Counted from the first letter of the stretch, positions 44,801 to 56,560 are shown. The stretch is DNA of 64,000 bases from Anniella stebbinsi (GCA_029215795.1 JARDYH010000007.1:18387763-18451762), one strand, 5' to 3'. Notes: generated by a model not told the origin, from the sequence alone. Numbers and translations are program-made.

Positions 44801-45639
44801 AATGCAATGATGTGACCTTTCATGGCTCACTGTCTGCTGAAGTAGCTATTAAGAGAAGCCAGGTGTAGCAGGGCAGACAATCTTACCTAGGGAACGGGGT
44901 AGGCTGTAGCTAAGGTATAATTTAAAATGGTACTGTAATTCCCATCTCACCAACACCCCTCTACATCTTAGAAGCAACCTGCCCTCCAAAGTTCATTTCA
45001 TCTTATTATTTCTAGGAAAGTCCCAGCGCCTGCGTCCTTTATACCAATACATCAACTACGACAACCCAGAGATGAACATCCCATCAGACAAGGAATGTGA
45101 TCTGCTCCAGCTGGAGGCTCCTTCTACTCTAGAGAACAAGACAGGCCCCTTAGAACTGAGAATTATTGCACCCATAGGTAACAAGCTGGGAACTAAGAGG
45201 GAGGTATACATGCTCCTTCCTCCAAATCCAACATAATGAAGGTTGGAATAATAAATTGGGCAGAACTTGGTGCTTTGCAGGACCAATGAGAAATGAGATG
45301 AACTGTTCTTGGTGTGGTGTCAACGCTCCCTTCTCACTTTTTAGTTATAGGTTGCTGAGTGCAAATAGGCAAGTGCATGGTAGAGCTGAGAAAGCCACTG
45401 GTCACCTAGCATCACCTTTCCACAGCCACTCCAGAGACAGGATAATGGTTCATACCGTCCCTTTTTTCTCTGTTGCAGTTGCAGAAGACAAAGGCAAAGA
45501 ACTGAGAGGTTTAACAAGCACCACTTCAGGAGCTGTAGCAAAAGCAGAGGTTGACAAGTCTACTCAGGTGGACATCGACAAGATGCTCAGTGTCTGTGCA
45601 GCTCATCTAGTTCCACCACTTTCACCACAGCCCAAGTAG
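41710..45639 (+). CDS. C16orf86: C16orf86 orthologue with an N-terminal HSF-type winged-helix domain (5 coding exons)
   Basis: Coding exons are 41710-41826, 42792-42949, 44116-44324, 45016-45177 and 45479-45639, all GT-AG and in phase, giving 268 aa. The C-terminal half is clearly C16orf86: ERKSQRLRPLYQYINYDNPE and KAEVDKSTQVDIDKMLSVC with LVPPLSPQPK at the end. A basic cluster KQSKKSKKRK lies near residue 120. Residues about 20-107 (exons 1-3) look like a heat-shock-factor DNA-binding domain: FLFQLAAALDNP, EWHEDGKGILL, LATYGFKA and AFQHAGF align with FLTKLWTLVSDP, CWSPSGNSF, LNMYGFRK and EFQHPCF of HSF1. The recognition-helix arginine of HSFs is alanine here. I do not recall this domain in human C16orf86. 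Function is unknown; a nuclear role is inferred. Confidence 0.9.
41893..42024. mobile_element. Foldback MITE, family B
   Basis: The left arm has 'tagatctccagatgttttgg' and 'acttcaacacccagcattcc'; the right arm is damaged and ends 'gggaaccaggttggggaagg'. It lies in C16orf86 intron 1, 50 bases from a second copy. Confidence 0.65.
42071..42205. mobile_element. Foldback MITE, family B
   Basis: The left arm 'tagatctccagatgttttgg' is mirrored by 'gttgaagtccaaaatatctt' and 'gagatctaccttctaccct'. It shares the variant ends with the copy at 41893-42024. Confidence 0.7.
42792..42949 (+). CDS. C16orf86: C16orf86 coding exon 2 (HSF-like core)
   Basis: The acceptor is 'gttcccacag' and the donor AA|GTAGGT. 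The exon encodes WHEDGKGILLRTKLYEEEIQ, then FPELKNLKSVSVLQAW and LATYGFKARMT. In a hand alignment this covers strands 2-3 and helices 2-3 of the HSF fold. The pattern S-x(6)-L-x-x-YGF is kept, but the HSF arginine is alanine at residue 79. Confidence 0.9.
43714..43800 (-). mobile_element. CR1 LINE tail (antisense)
   Basis: It contains 'catagaattatagaatagta' and 'gagttggcaggagcttataa', 'tcatcaagtccaaccccctg', the reverse of the tail at 2884-2963. Confidence 0.8.
43858..43945 (-). mobile_element. L2-like LINE tail (antisense)
   Basis: It contains 'gcatttctctaccgccccat' and 'agctaaagctctctgggcag', as at 37738-37810. It lies in C16orf86 intron 2. Confidence 0.55.
44116..44324 (+). CDS. C16orf86: C16orf86 coding exon 3 (end of HSF-like domain, basic linker)
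   Basis: The acceptor is 'actttccctcacag' and the donor GAGA|GTGAGT. The exon encodes TDTDMLAFQHAGFKKLPPRA, then MPKQSKKSKKRKNTLD. DTDMLAFQHAGF corresponds to the last strand of the HSF domain; KKSKKRK matches KKAKKRK of human C16orf86. One exon thus links both parts of the protein, which argues against two separate genes. Confidence 0.9.
45016..45177 (+). CDS. C16orf86: C16orf86 coding exon 4
   Basis: The acceptor is 'ttatttctag' and the donor ATAG|GTAACA. The exon encodes KSQRLRPLYQYINYDNPEMN, almost the same as human KAQRLRPLYQYVNYCNPELN, then an acidic stretch. Confidence 0.95.
45479..45639 (+). CDS. C16orf86: C16orf86 last coding exon
   Basis: The acceptor is 'tctctgttgcag'. The exon encodes VAEDKGKELRGLTSTTSG, then the most conserved block AEVDKSTQVDIDKMLSVC and the end LVPPLSPQPK with TAG at 45637-45639. 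Confidence 0.96.
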
Positions 45640-46146
45640 CAACATCTAGGAGGATTCATAACAGCTCCCTGAAGACACAAGACTAAGGTCAGCAGGGATT
45701 CCTTTGCTCCTCAATTTTTTTTACAAAGCTTAGAGACAGATGTTTTGCTAGATGTTCCTTTTATCCCATCTGAGTGTATTTCCCCAAAAATTGTTCATTA
45801 TATTCAGGTGTCAAGTGTTTGCATTTGTCACATCGTTTACTTGTAAAAGAAAGGGAAATTGGGTTCCAGTACATCCAGACACAAAACATAACCCGCTAAA
45901 TTATCCAGTTCCTGAGCAACTGCTAAAGGAAACACATAGATAAAGACAGCCCCCTCATTTCAACATTCTCCCAAGCATTTACACAATGCTCCCTAAGCAT
46001 AGTCTAGTAATTGAACACAGTTATCAGGAACTGTGTCTGATTCTCAGTCAATTTAATGCATGTATGACTGCAATTCTTGAGGCATGAGGGCTTACGAATC
46101 CTCTTCATGGAAGGTAGATGATAGAACTATCTTGGCCATGACAATA

Positions 46147-46152
46147 ATTAAA
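46147..46152 (+). terminator. C16orf86: Candidate C16orf86 poly(A) signal ATTAAA
   Basis: It is the first AATAAA or ATTAAA that I see after the stop codon, 508 bases downstream. Confidence 0.35.
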
Positions 46153-46182
46153 TGGAGATTCCAGGTTCAGAGACACCACGAC

Positions 46183-46610
46183 ATTGTTTGCACATCAAGC
46201 AGCAGCTCCTAGTTTGTTTAACCCAGGAATGAGGAAGGACAGGAGTGTGCTGCCTCCCATACACTCATAGTTTCTGCTTTCAATCAACAACCCAGGAATG
46301 CCCCATTCCTGGGTTGTTTTGACATGTGAACCTGGAAACTCTGGATTGTTTATGGATTAAACAATCCAAAGTTAACCCAACAAATGCAAGTGGTTTGTTG
46401 TTGGGTTAACTTGGAGTTGTTTAACCCATAAACAACTCAAAGTTTCCAGCACGGCACAAAAAAACCCCAAGAATGGGATGTTCCTGGGTTGTTACCTGAA
46501 AACAGAAACAACAAACATACAGGAGGCAATGCACTCATCGCTTTGTTCGTCTCCAGCAATTCCTGGGTTATACTACCCAGGGATTATAACATGATGTGCA
46601 AACTGCCCCT
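46183..46610. mobile_element. Large foldback MITE (AACCCAGGAAT hairpins)
   Basis: The outer ends 'ttgtttgcacatcaagcag' and 'acatgatgtgcaaactgccc' are inverted. Inside are four 'cccaggaat' or 'attcctggg' words and nested hairpins such as 'ggattgtttatggattaaac' with 'gttgtttaacccataaacaa'. It lies between C16orf86 and the 3' side of GFOD2. Confidence 0.65.
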
Positions 46611-46677
46611 ATGTTTCTTGAATACCACCAGTTAGTGGGGGCCAAACAGTGGGAATAGGCTGCTACTTTCATGCTCA

Positions 46678-46790
46678 CCTTGTGGGCTTTCCAGAAGCAT
46701 CTGGCTGACCACTGTGGGAAACAGAATGCTGAACTCCATGGGCGTTGGTCCGATCCCAGCAGGGCTCTTATAGTCTTACAACTTCTCAGT
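46678..46790 (+). mobile_element. CR1-like LINE tail, diverged
   Basis: It contains 'ttgtgggctttccagaagca', 'ctggctgaccactgtgggaa', 'acagaatgctgaactccatg' and 'gatcccagcagggctcttat'. Confidence 0.6.
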
Positions 46791-46799
46791 ATCAGAGAG

Positions 46800-49700
46800 T
46801 CTCTTACTCATATTTCATTCTTTACAAGATATGCCCAACCCAGCAACAATGTGATACCCTGCCTGTTTGGGGGTGGGGGTGGTGAGGGAAGAGACAAGTG
46901 TCAGGTGGCAGTAGTGCTCTTTCCCCCTTAAATATGTGTAGCTAAACACTCCAACACAGTAGAAAGAAGAGATAAACACTCCAACACAGTAGAAGGAAGA
47001 GTACACAGCCTCCCAATATATTTTTAAAATGAAAGGCTTATATAATGGAAGAAGTGTGGTGTCATTTACAGAAAAAAGAATATACAAACAAGCCTTCATT
47101 AAATCATTCCTTCATCTTTCCATTTTTGCAGTGCACTTCATGAATGTGTGGGTAGCATCAACTATCATGCACACAAGTGCATGGATCCTTAAATTGCCAG
47201 AGAGAAAAGTACCCTGATCTACTCATTTTCCAAAACAAACAAGATCACACTGCTTTATCACTGGTACTCAAGTACAGAGGAATTGCCAAGCTCTAACAGA
47301 TCAGATAGTTCATAAAAGAGTAGAGCTGATGACTTAATTTGTCAGCAGAAGAGTTTACATGAAATACCAAGGCAGAAGTCTAAACAAGTCACTATCCGGA
47401 TCAGGGTTATTTTATGCACTTGGGTGAAGCATGTATAGGAATCTAAAGCAGAAATTTGACTGAGAATCTCAGTTAAAATTTTAAAGGTGAATTTATAGCC
47501 TTCATAAGTAAAGTCTGTGAAAGTACACAGACAGGATATCTGTTAAAGGCTCAGCTATAAAATAAAACTAGAAGTAGGACCTTCTAACAAACAAGGGTCA
47601 GACCTTGAACGTCTCTACATTAAGGGGGGAAACCACACCATTACCATTTTTTTCTTTTTCTGCGGTCTTTCCACATTGACTAAGGCTCCGTTAGATGGCA
47701 ATCATTTGATTTGTAATTGAAAGCTTCCCCTCTCGTCAATGCTTCATGTAAAGAACCAGTGAACTTCGGTGAGTGGCCAATTATGAGCTTGAAATAAATC
47801 GCTCATGTAGAGAAGCTCCTTGTGTGCCCTTCACCATTTGTTCATGATGGTCTTTAAGTTAAGGTTAAACTGGAAATGATAATGGAGGTATGTGGTCAGA
47901 TCTTCCACCTTTATTTCCTTTAAAAGCTGTTGCAGGGGGAAAACTGGATCAGGACTGTGGCAATGGAGGAAGATTTTGGTATGTTTGGTTTTTTAAAACC
48001 TTGTCACATTAATAGCAGATTGGTGGAAGATGTTTAGAGCAAGAACACACAGCAAAGGGGAAGGGTTAACCTGTCCCTTTAGTGCAATTTCCCCACGCCT
48101 GTGGCTAGTTTTTTTGTGTTTTTTAAAGGGACAGAAAATCCCATCATGGACTCCCATTGTCTCATTTAGTGTGGCCCTCCTCTTCAGTGTCATTGCCAAA
48201 GCATTTTGAATTCTTATATACTACATAGTCAAGTGGAAGGTCCCTTATGCGAGAATTTAGATTTTTCAAGTAGATAACATAATCAGTCCTGCATTTTGTT
48301 AGTATAGTTGTACAAAACCAACATCTGTAACTGGAATTAAGGATACATCTGTTATGGTTAAAAATAACTTTAAAAGCTCAGAAGAGGGGGGAAATAGTCA
48401 GGGTCTTTTCTCCAAGGAGCAGAATTAACAGCTGAGCTGGCTCTTGATTTTATCTGTTCTTAGTTTCTCTTCCATAATAAGTCACCACCATTTACAAAAA
48501 CACATGAAAGGTTGCTTGTTAATGCTTTATATTAATGTACAGGATTAAAACCTAGTAGGAAAACAATTTTAAAAATTCAAGTAAACAATATGTTTCATAC
48601 AAAAGTTAGCTCCCCTTTCTCAGTTTCAGCCCAGTGAAGAGCAACTCTGAGATCTGATAGTTGTGTATGAAGATCTATTCTGCAAACAGCACCAAGATTC
48701 CCACAGGATACAAGACAGAAAGAGAAGGGAGAGGGAACATTGACCAGTGTTTAGATTAAATCCATTTATCTAACCAAAACTGTTAACTTAGCGTCTCTGG
48801 TAAACAACCATCCCTACCAGCATACAGCTGAGGACATCTTTTCTATCCAGCTTCATAACCCTTGATAAATTACATACTAGCCTCATTAAACAGCAAGATT
48901 TATCACTGACTTGTCAAATGCTCTGCCTGGTAAAGCTGGCTATAGGTTTGGCTTCTGTGTTGCCAGGCAGTCTATACTCACATTCTGAATTCTTGTATTT
49001 TATATATTGGAGCTGGTCCAGATTGGTGAAGTTTGGCAGCACTGGCCAGGGCAGGAGATAATGTAGGAAAAGAAGTGCAAAAGGTCTTCAGCCTTGGACA
49101 TCTGCCAGGGGAGAGGGGCATTGATTTGCACAAACAGCAGGTGAACTCAACACAGAATTCCAATTATAAAAGCAGGGAGAGAACAGCTTGTCTCAAAGAA
49201 CAGACTAAATTTGAAACCAAGGCTCAAACTAGGTGGATGGAACCATAATTCATGTGTTTGTCTTGTTCACAACAAAGCAAGAGATTTGTAGGGTGCCCTC
49301 TTTTAATCACAGAAAGAATGCAGCAGTGGTGCAGAATCCTCTCTCCTCCTGCACCTTACCTATTCACAATATATTGCTCCAAGTACCTTTTCTATTTCCA
49401 GCCCGTTTCCAGTAACAGAATGTTGAAACAGAGAGAAAAAGCTGGAGCAATTTACTGAGGAGTTAAGGCATGAGACAGTTTAGGGTCCCTTTCCCACATG
49501 ACATACTTTTCATTATAACAGTAAGTCCCCATTTGCTTTATTTGAAAATGGGGAGGATGAAGTAAAAGAAATGTGTGCAACACATATCTTAACCCTGAAC
49601 TGGAAAGGCTGCAACTGGTCCCTTCTAATCTCCCGAAGGACTGAAATTAAAGGTTTGCTTCATCATATCCCTTTTGGGCAGCTTTTTCCATCAAGAAGCA

Positions 49701-50102
49701 TCCCAAGAGATAACCTGTGTTCCTATTAGAAAACACCAGCCTTCTCTAGCACTTCATGCCACCATGTTCAGTTTTAAAATATACTTGAATTGTGGAAAGA
49801 AGGGAAGACAACGGCAGAGACTCCACTCTTTTGTTTTAGCTACTGCTGAGTGCAAAGGGCAATTCAAGTTTTCCTAGCGATACACAATTCAGAAAAGTTT
49901 AGCTTTAAAATAACCAATGACACACACATCTGCAACATTTTAAACTCTCTGAGTTTAAAAACCAAAAGCATTTCCTTAAAGGTTTACTGACAACTATAAT
50001 TCCCCATTATTCCTCCTCCCATCCTGCCCTCCCCAATAGGAAACAAAATGTGCAGAAATGTGGGTACATTTCCAATTATTCTGCTCTCCAGGAATGTTTC
50101 TG
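46800..50102. other. Non-coding stretch including the GFOD2 3' UTR
   Basis: No exon is recognised. The right part is the 3' UTR of GFOD2 on the minus strand. AATAAA on the minus strand occurs at 49542-49537 (561 bases after the stop) and 47915-47910 (about 2.2 kb after the stop), so short and long 3' ends are possible. A short direct repeat 'aaacactccaacacagtaga' occurs twice near 46944-46992. Confidence 0.5.
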
Positions 50103-51001
50103 TTATAGGTTATTTCTCTGTAGTGCCTCACAGAGGTTTTGATTGGCATCTGGCTCCTCGGTCATTACCTCCACAGTTTCCCAATCCCCAGACCTGCTGG
50201 ATTTTTTAATAGCATCTACTACACTTTGCATATAAAGGCCGTCTTCAAAAGAAGCTGCCATTGCAACTGGCTCAGGATTCCAGGTGCGCTGGTCTTCCTG
50301 GTCCTGGAAAGAGTGACGTAATGCTTGCACCTGGTATACCATCCCTTTGAGGTACAAAAGGGGTATGTCTTTGAATCCTTTTTCCAAAAGCCCTGCATGG
50401 ACATTCAGAGAATCTGCAAACAGGAGCTCTTCCTGGGGAGCAGTGTTCTTCTGGCCGTATAAATCCGTCCCACGTGCTATAAGGCGTCCAGATGACCCAA
50501 CAATCATGACCTCGTGGACAAATGACCCAGGCATGTTAAAGTTCAAAGTTACTGTGCTACAGATGCCTCCTGTCATCAGCATCTGGAAAAAGCAAAAGTC
50601 ATCACTGGTGACGTGGCGGATGCCACTGATGGCAGAGTTTTGCTTCACAAAGGTTTTCAGCAACCCATGGACCTTCTCTGCCTTTCGGCTTGTCAGGTGA
50701 GTGAGGAGATCTATGATGTACGTCCCCATAGAGTGCAACCCACCACCACCCATCAGCTCATCACAGATCCAGTTGTACTTGTGGCTGAGAAGGCTACCCC
50801 AGTACACTCGCACGTCACAGACCAGCACGTTGCCCACATAGTGCTCTTCTATCAATTCCTTCATTTTGATGAAAGCTGGTAGAAACCGCAGGACGTTGCC
50901 TACAAGGCTCATGAGTTTGGGGTAATATCTGGCAGCTGTGACCATCCTGAAAGCATCCACAGAAGTAGCAGCTTTCTCGCATATTACATTCTTTCCGATA
51001 C
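50103..51001 (-). CDS. GFOD2: GFOD2 last coding exon
   Basis: The acceptor 'cgttttttgcag' precedes 51001. The exon encodes [20 protein letters not shown] to the C-terminus [12 protein letters not shown], with the stop at 50105-50103. It is one open frame of 298 codons, with no damage. Confidence 0.98.
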
Positions 51002-53045
51002 CTGCAAAAAACGGACAGCATTTTAATTAGATTGATAATCATCATCAATCTATACAGCATCACTGTGCATAATGTTTTACAGAATAGATCCCTGCCTTAA
51101 AAAGTTAAATTTCAACAGAGATGGGAGAGGCAAAAGTAACAAGGGATCAAATAAAAGTGGGCGTTTCCAGTGAAAATGGGACACAGGAGACTGGATTTAC
51201 TTGGGGAAACAAGATAGCTAAAACCTTCCAGGAGAATATTGCACCTTTAAATCAAACACCCAGTAGCAAAAACTGGACCCCTAGCCCTACATTAAGTCTC
51301 TTGTTTCCATTTTGCATTCTGCCACCCACCTTATTTTTTCTGCACACAAATATGACCATGGTCTTCTGCGTCTCCTTTTTTCATTCAATTAAGACTGAAT
51401 ACACTTCAGGATAAGTAGCATTCTCCAACCTGTGCTTATCTTTCATCTCTGATTTCTTTATATTCTTCTTGCAAGTCTTTGCATACTTCTGGTTCTTAAC
51501 TGCTTGTTCAATCTTGCATCTCTTTAGCACTCTGGCTGTACCAGTTCAGCAAGAAGCCAATATATTATCAACTGTCTCTAGTAATTCTTCAATGACAAGT
51601 TTAATAGTCATGCTGCTTTTATCATTTATAAGTTATAGCAATAGGGAGGATTGGCAACACCGTGTGAAACCATCAACACTTCATTTCTGCAGGACGTCCA
51701 GGCTTGTCCTCTCTTCCCCCACCCAAGGAGTAAATACCATGATGTGATCTTTGCAGACACCCAGTGGTCATACTGGTGTATTTTATTATGTCCTTCAGGG
51801 GCTTTGGGAATGTGAGAACTAAATTTAGGGCAAAAACCTATGCATGTTTAAACAAAAAAGACTTTTAACTCCCAGTATTCCCCAGCCAACCATGCTAGCT
51901 GAGGAATGCTGGGAGTTGTAGGAATATTTTCAGTCTAAACGTGTGTAGGATTGCGCCCTTAATCACAAATCTAGTAAGAGTCCCCCCTCTAACCTCTATA
52001 AAAACAATTTTTGGAGGGCTTCTATCCTGCACCAACTTTCCTCAAAGAAGAATGAAAACTCTGTTCAATAGATACTTTCACCTTCCTGCTTTGTGTGTAC
52101 TGTGCTCCTGGAACATGCAAACCCTTGCCATACTAATATATAAAGGGAAATATGCACACAGACTGTGTGCTCTTTCAAGAAATATTTAACTGAAACTTCC
52201 TTTGCTATGTTGTATAGCAAAGAAATAGGATAATAGGTAATACACAAATCAGCAAACATCAAAAGCTTCTTTACAATATCTTTCTCCTTCCATCAGACCC
52301 TACAAATAAACACGTTTTGGGATCAGTGGAAGTAGGTGTGGTAGCACTAACTTTGGCTAGCTGACAAAAGTCAAGGGATCATTTTTTCTTCCCTTTCTTC
52401 CCCCCAGGTATTTTTGTTCATTATGTGATATGTTGCTAGGCAAATCCCCCCTCAGAAAAACAAACCTATAAAAATAAATAAACCAGTAACAGGAGAATAG
52501 TAGTCTACAGTACAACATTTGTCACTCCCCAAGCAGTGTACTGACACAATAACCTACAACAGGGCAGAACAGGCATCACTCTATGTTAAGCAACCTGACA
52601 TGATCCTCAAGTCAAACTTTTAATTTTGTTGGTTTCCACAGCTACAAACATATTACTCCAAAATGAAGCATTTAATTTTACTCTGTCAATTATTAAGTAA
52701 CAGCCATCATCATTCAGTTGGGATCTACTCAGGAGGAAGTGAATTTTAAATAACAGCCAGAACTTGCAACAGCAAGAACACAGTACCTAGAGCTTTCACA
52801 GCAATTTGTCGCGTTAGTGGTGGGGGAATATTGATGCAAACCAAATCAACATCCTGGTGCAGCAAGACATCATCTGTCCGACTTGTGTAGAAGGAAATGT
52901 TCATTTCCTCAGCTAGTTGCTTTGCTTCCTCTTCAGTCTTCCCCCAGAGTGCCTCGATGGAGAAGCCTTCTGCTCTTAGCAGAGGTACTAACACCCGAGC
53001 TGAGCTCCCAGTCCCAAACACCCCCACGCCAGGAAGCATTTTCAT
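50103..53045 (-). CDS. GFOD2: GFOD2, Gfo/Idh/MocA-like oxidoreductase domain-containing protein 2
   Basis: GFOD2 belongs to the glucose-fructose oxidoreductase family; the mammalian protein is reported as secreted and linked to matrix assembly, and no substrate is established. Coding exons 53045-52787 and 51001-50103 join in phase to 385 aa, the human length. Residues 1-120 form the NAD(P)-binding Rossmann fold ([19 protein letters not shown], then [13 protein letters not shown]). [14 protein letters not shown] carries the EK of the family's EKP motif, with alanine for proline. The rest is the alpha/beta C-terminal domain ([33 protein letters not shown]). The end [18 protein letters not shown] and EKAATS (I recall DRTATP in GFOD1) identify GFOD2. 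The 5' intron carries the 3.2-kb palindrome. Confidence 0.98.
51828..51958. mobile_element. Foldback MITE, family A, copy 3
   Basis: The left arm 'cctatgcatgtttaaacaaa' and 'taactcccagtattccccag' is mirrored by 'gaggaatgctgggagttgta' and 'agtctaaacgtgtgtaggat'. It lies in the GFOD2 intron between the coding exons. Confidence 0.8.
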
Positions 53046-53132
53046 TTTGTGTTCTTTTCACAATTTAACTCTGGACAGTGACACTCAGACATAAAAAGCA
53101 AGCTCCTCAGCATATTGTTTCATCCACAGTTC
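52787..53132 (-). CDS. GFOD2: GFOD2 first coding exon, with 5' UTR part
   Basis: ATG at 53045-53043 opens [20 protein letters not shown]; the exon ends CTAG|GTACTG at 52787. A strong minus-strand acceptor 'ttttttctgttttag' lies just beyond 53132, so 53132-53046 is probably 5' UTR spliced from a distant first exon. Coding is 53045-52787, 259 bases, ending in phase 1. The N-terminus is hydrophobic enough to act as a signal peptide, as annotated for human GFOD2. Confidence 0.95.
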
Positions 53133-54310
53133 CTAAAACAGAAAAAATAATGAATGAGCAAAAACGTACCTGTTACATGCACAGCATAAGTCACTAACAG
53201 TTCATACTCAACACACGTTCAATGCAAGGTTGGTTATTCAACATCCAATTTGGATTAAACTACTCATTTTAAGAATTCTTCCCTATTCTTCAACTTCTTA
53301 ATTTTAATCCTACACATATTTAATATAGTATGCCTGACCTACTAAAAACATCTATTGCTACTTTCAAAGGAAATCCAAACATGTCTTTATAGTTGAAACA
53401 TGTCCTTAAGATACCTTTCTCTTTAGTCTCTGCAGGTAAATTCACTCTTTCAAATATAGAACATTTAAACAGTATCTCAGCTAGCTTAGTATAGCATTTC
53501 TAAGATGCATAGATGTATAATAGCTTGAAGATGCAGAAATAAGTACTAAGGGATCAAGCTGGTGGCTGAAGAACTCATTGCTGATGGGCCATATATAGAC
53601 TGCAACAAATTAACAGTAGTTTCCCATTTTATCTAAACAGAAACTGTGGTTAGCAGCTTTGGAACAATCCAGGCTATGAAGACAGCTTTGTACCATGGCT
53701 TCATATCCTGGCTTATTTCGAAGCAATAAGCAAAACAAAGCAAACTTATTTACTTATGACCATTACTTATTATTGTTAGAAGCAAGAAGATATTAAACTG
53801 CTCCACAAAGTTACAAGCAAAATTAGACAGATGTGGATCCTTCCATAAAACTTCTTACTAATCTATTCAGTTTAGATTAAAGAGAAAGATTTATAAAAAC
53901 CCTACATGTATTATTTTGTACCACAGCCATACAAGGAAATAGACAAAGGACAATCATGTGCAGAACATAAGCCTCCAAGGGAGGCTCTCTTGTTCATAGT
54001 GTCTACAAGCATTAAAAGCCAAGCTGATGCCGGCAAGAAACTTAAATTTCCAAGGATAGTTTAAAAACAATAATTCAAATTATAGTTCAGCCAATACCAA
54101 ATTTCCCCAGTAAAGGAGATCATAAGTATGAAAAGCATATCACACTCTGCAGAGTATTGCTGGTTAGGATAATACCACCAACACCCTGTCTACAGAGAGC
54201 TTCAGCTATTGTGCAGTATAGAAATAAAATAAATAAAATAAATAAAAATATTGTGAGCCCACATTCTTCAAGGTGGCACCTTCTCACTTATTCGTCCTCC
54301 CTCTCCATTG

Positions 54311-54318
54311 AATTTTAT
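54311..54318. repeat. Left 8-bp target duplication of the palindromic element
   Basis: AATTTTAT stands directly before TAGGGATGTGCA and again at 57487-57494, directly after the mirrored end TGCACACCCCTA. Confidence 0.85.
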
Positions 54319-54499
54319 TAGGGATGTGCACTGACCCCCCGGATCGGATCGGATAGCGGATCGGAATCGGACCTGGGGGGTCGGATCGGATCGGATCGGA
54401 TCGGAGGCTGGTCGGATCGGATCGGACCAGATGTCCGATCCGGATCGGACGCCATTTTGAATGCTTTTTCCCATAGCCAAGTATTGTTTTACAAAAACG

Positions 54500-55560
54500 C
54501 CTATAACTTTTTCATTTTTAAAGATAGAAGGATGAAACTTGGGGACATTGTAGACTGGTTAGGGATAGTTATCTGTGAGAAATTTCAGAAAGATTGGTGC
54601 ATGCGTTTTGTGGCAATTAATTTTTTAATAAATACCCAGGAATGCTTATAACTTTGTCATTTTTAAAGTTACAAACATGAAACTTTGCCACATTGTAGGA
54701 GGTACCTTGGGACCTATGTGTGTGAAATTTCAGAAACATAGGTGCTTGCCTTGTGTGGCAATTAATTTTAGAAAAATAGGTAGTAGTGGGGTAAATACAG
54801 TTACGCCTCCCATTTTTTTATTTTTTAAGATACAAACAGGAAACTTGGGCACATTACAGGTACCACTTGCCTTGATATGTGAGTGAAATTTCAGAAACAT
54901 TGGAGCTTTCCTTGTGTGGCAATTAATTTTTGAAACAATGAGGAAAGAAACACCTATAACTTTGTCATTTTTAAAGTTACACACATGAAACTTTGCCACA
55001 TTGTAGGTGGTACCTTGGGACCCATGTGTATGAAATTTCGGAAACGTAGGTGCTTGCCTTGTGTGGCAATTAATTTTTTAATAAATACCCAGGAATGCCT
55101 ATAACTTTGTCATTTGTAAAGTTACACACATGAAACTTTGCCACATTGTAGGTGGTACCTTGGGACCTATGTGTGTGAAATTTCAAAAACGTAGGTGCTT
55201 GCCTTGTATGGCAATTAATTTTAGAAAAATGGGTAGTAGTGGGGTAAATACAGTTACGCCTCCCATTTTTTTATTTTTTAAGATACAAACAGGAAACATG
55301 GGCACATTACAGGGAACACTTCACTTGATAGGTGTGTAAAATTTCAGACAGCTGGGTCCAGGCATGTGGTGGCAATTAATTTTTGAAACAATGAGGAAAG
55401 AAACGCCTATAACTTTTTTATTTTAAAAGTTAGAAGTCTGAACATTGCTCACTTTGTAGATGGGTTAGGGGTAGATATGTGTCAGAAATTTCAGAATGAT
55501 AGGTCCAGGCATTTGATGGCTATGGAATTTTTAAATTACATGTTTCAAAAAAATTTCTAC
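54500..55560. repeat. Tandem ~150-bp units in the left arm
   Basis: Units begin near 54501, 54649, 54953, 55097 and 55404 with 'cctataactttgtcattttt' or a variant. Most continue through 'aaactttgccacattgtagg', 'gtgaaatttcagaaac' and 'tgtggcaattaatttt'. Variant units near 54800 and 55256 start 'acgcctcccatttttttatt'. The right arm carries the same units in reverse order and strand. Confidence 0.8.
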
Positions 55561-56432
55561 AGAGGCCAGGTCTTCCTTTCCTCCCCCTCCCGCTTCCCGC
55601 GAAGAAAAGGAAACACTGTCTCGTCTCGATCCCTTTGATCCTTGCTAGTATCCATTACAGGGCTCGTGTCTGCTTGAGTAAAAAAGTGAAAGTAGGAAAG
55701 CAGACACGAGCCCTGTAATGGATACTAGCAAGGATCAAAGGGATCGAGACGAGACAGTGTTTCCTTTTCTTCGCGGGAAGCGGGAGGGGGAGGAAAGGAA
55801 GACCTGGCCTCTGTGGAACATTTTTTGAAACATTTAATCTAAAAATTCCATAGCCATCAAATGCCTGGACCTATCATTCTGAAATTTCTGACACATATCT
55901 ACCCCTAACCCATCTACAAAGTGAGCAATGTTCAGACTTCTAACTTTTAAAATAAAAAAGTTATAGGCGTTTCTTTCCTCATTGTTTCAAAAATTAATTG
56001 CCACCACATGCCTGGACCCAGCTTTCGGAAATTTTACACACCTATCAAGTGAAGTGTTCCCTGTAATGTGCCCATGTTTCCTGTTTGTATCTTAAAAAAT
56101 AAAAAAATGGGAGGCGTAACTGTATTTACCCCACTACTACCCATTTTTCTAAAATTAATTGCCATACAAGGCAAGCACCTACGTTTTTGAAATTTAGCAC
56201 ACATAGGTCCCAAGGTACCTCCTACAATGTGGCAAAGTTTCATGTGTGTAACTTTAAAAATGACAAAGTTATAGGCATTCCTGGGTATTTATTAAAAAAT
56301 TAATTGCCACAAAACGCATGCACCAATCTTTCTGAAATTTCTCACAGATAACTATCCCTAACCAGTCTACAATGTGCCCAAGTTTCCTGTTTGTATCTTC
56401 AAAAATAAAAATGTGGGAGGCATAACTGTATT

Positions 56433-56560
56433 TCTCAGTGGGAAAGTGCAATGCAATGATTCCCTATGGGAAAGTGCAATGCAATGATTCCCTATGGGAA
56501 AGTACTGTCCAATGAATCCTTATGGGCAAGTGCTGTCCAATGAATCCCTCATTGTTTCAA
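56433..56560. repeat. Short tandem repeat found only in the right arm
   Basis: Units of about 28-30 bases, such as 'gggaaagtgcaatgcaatga' followed by 'ttccctat', are repeated three to four times, with a variant 'gggcaagtgctgtccaatga'. No counterpart exists in the left arm, so this part was inserted or expanded after the palindrome formed, or was lost on the left. Confidence 0.75.
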
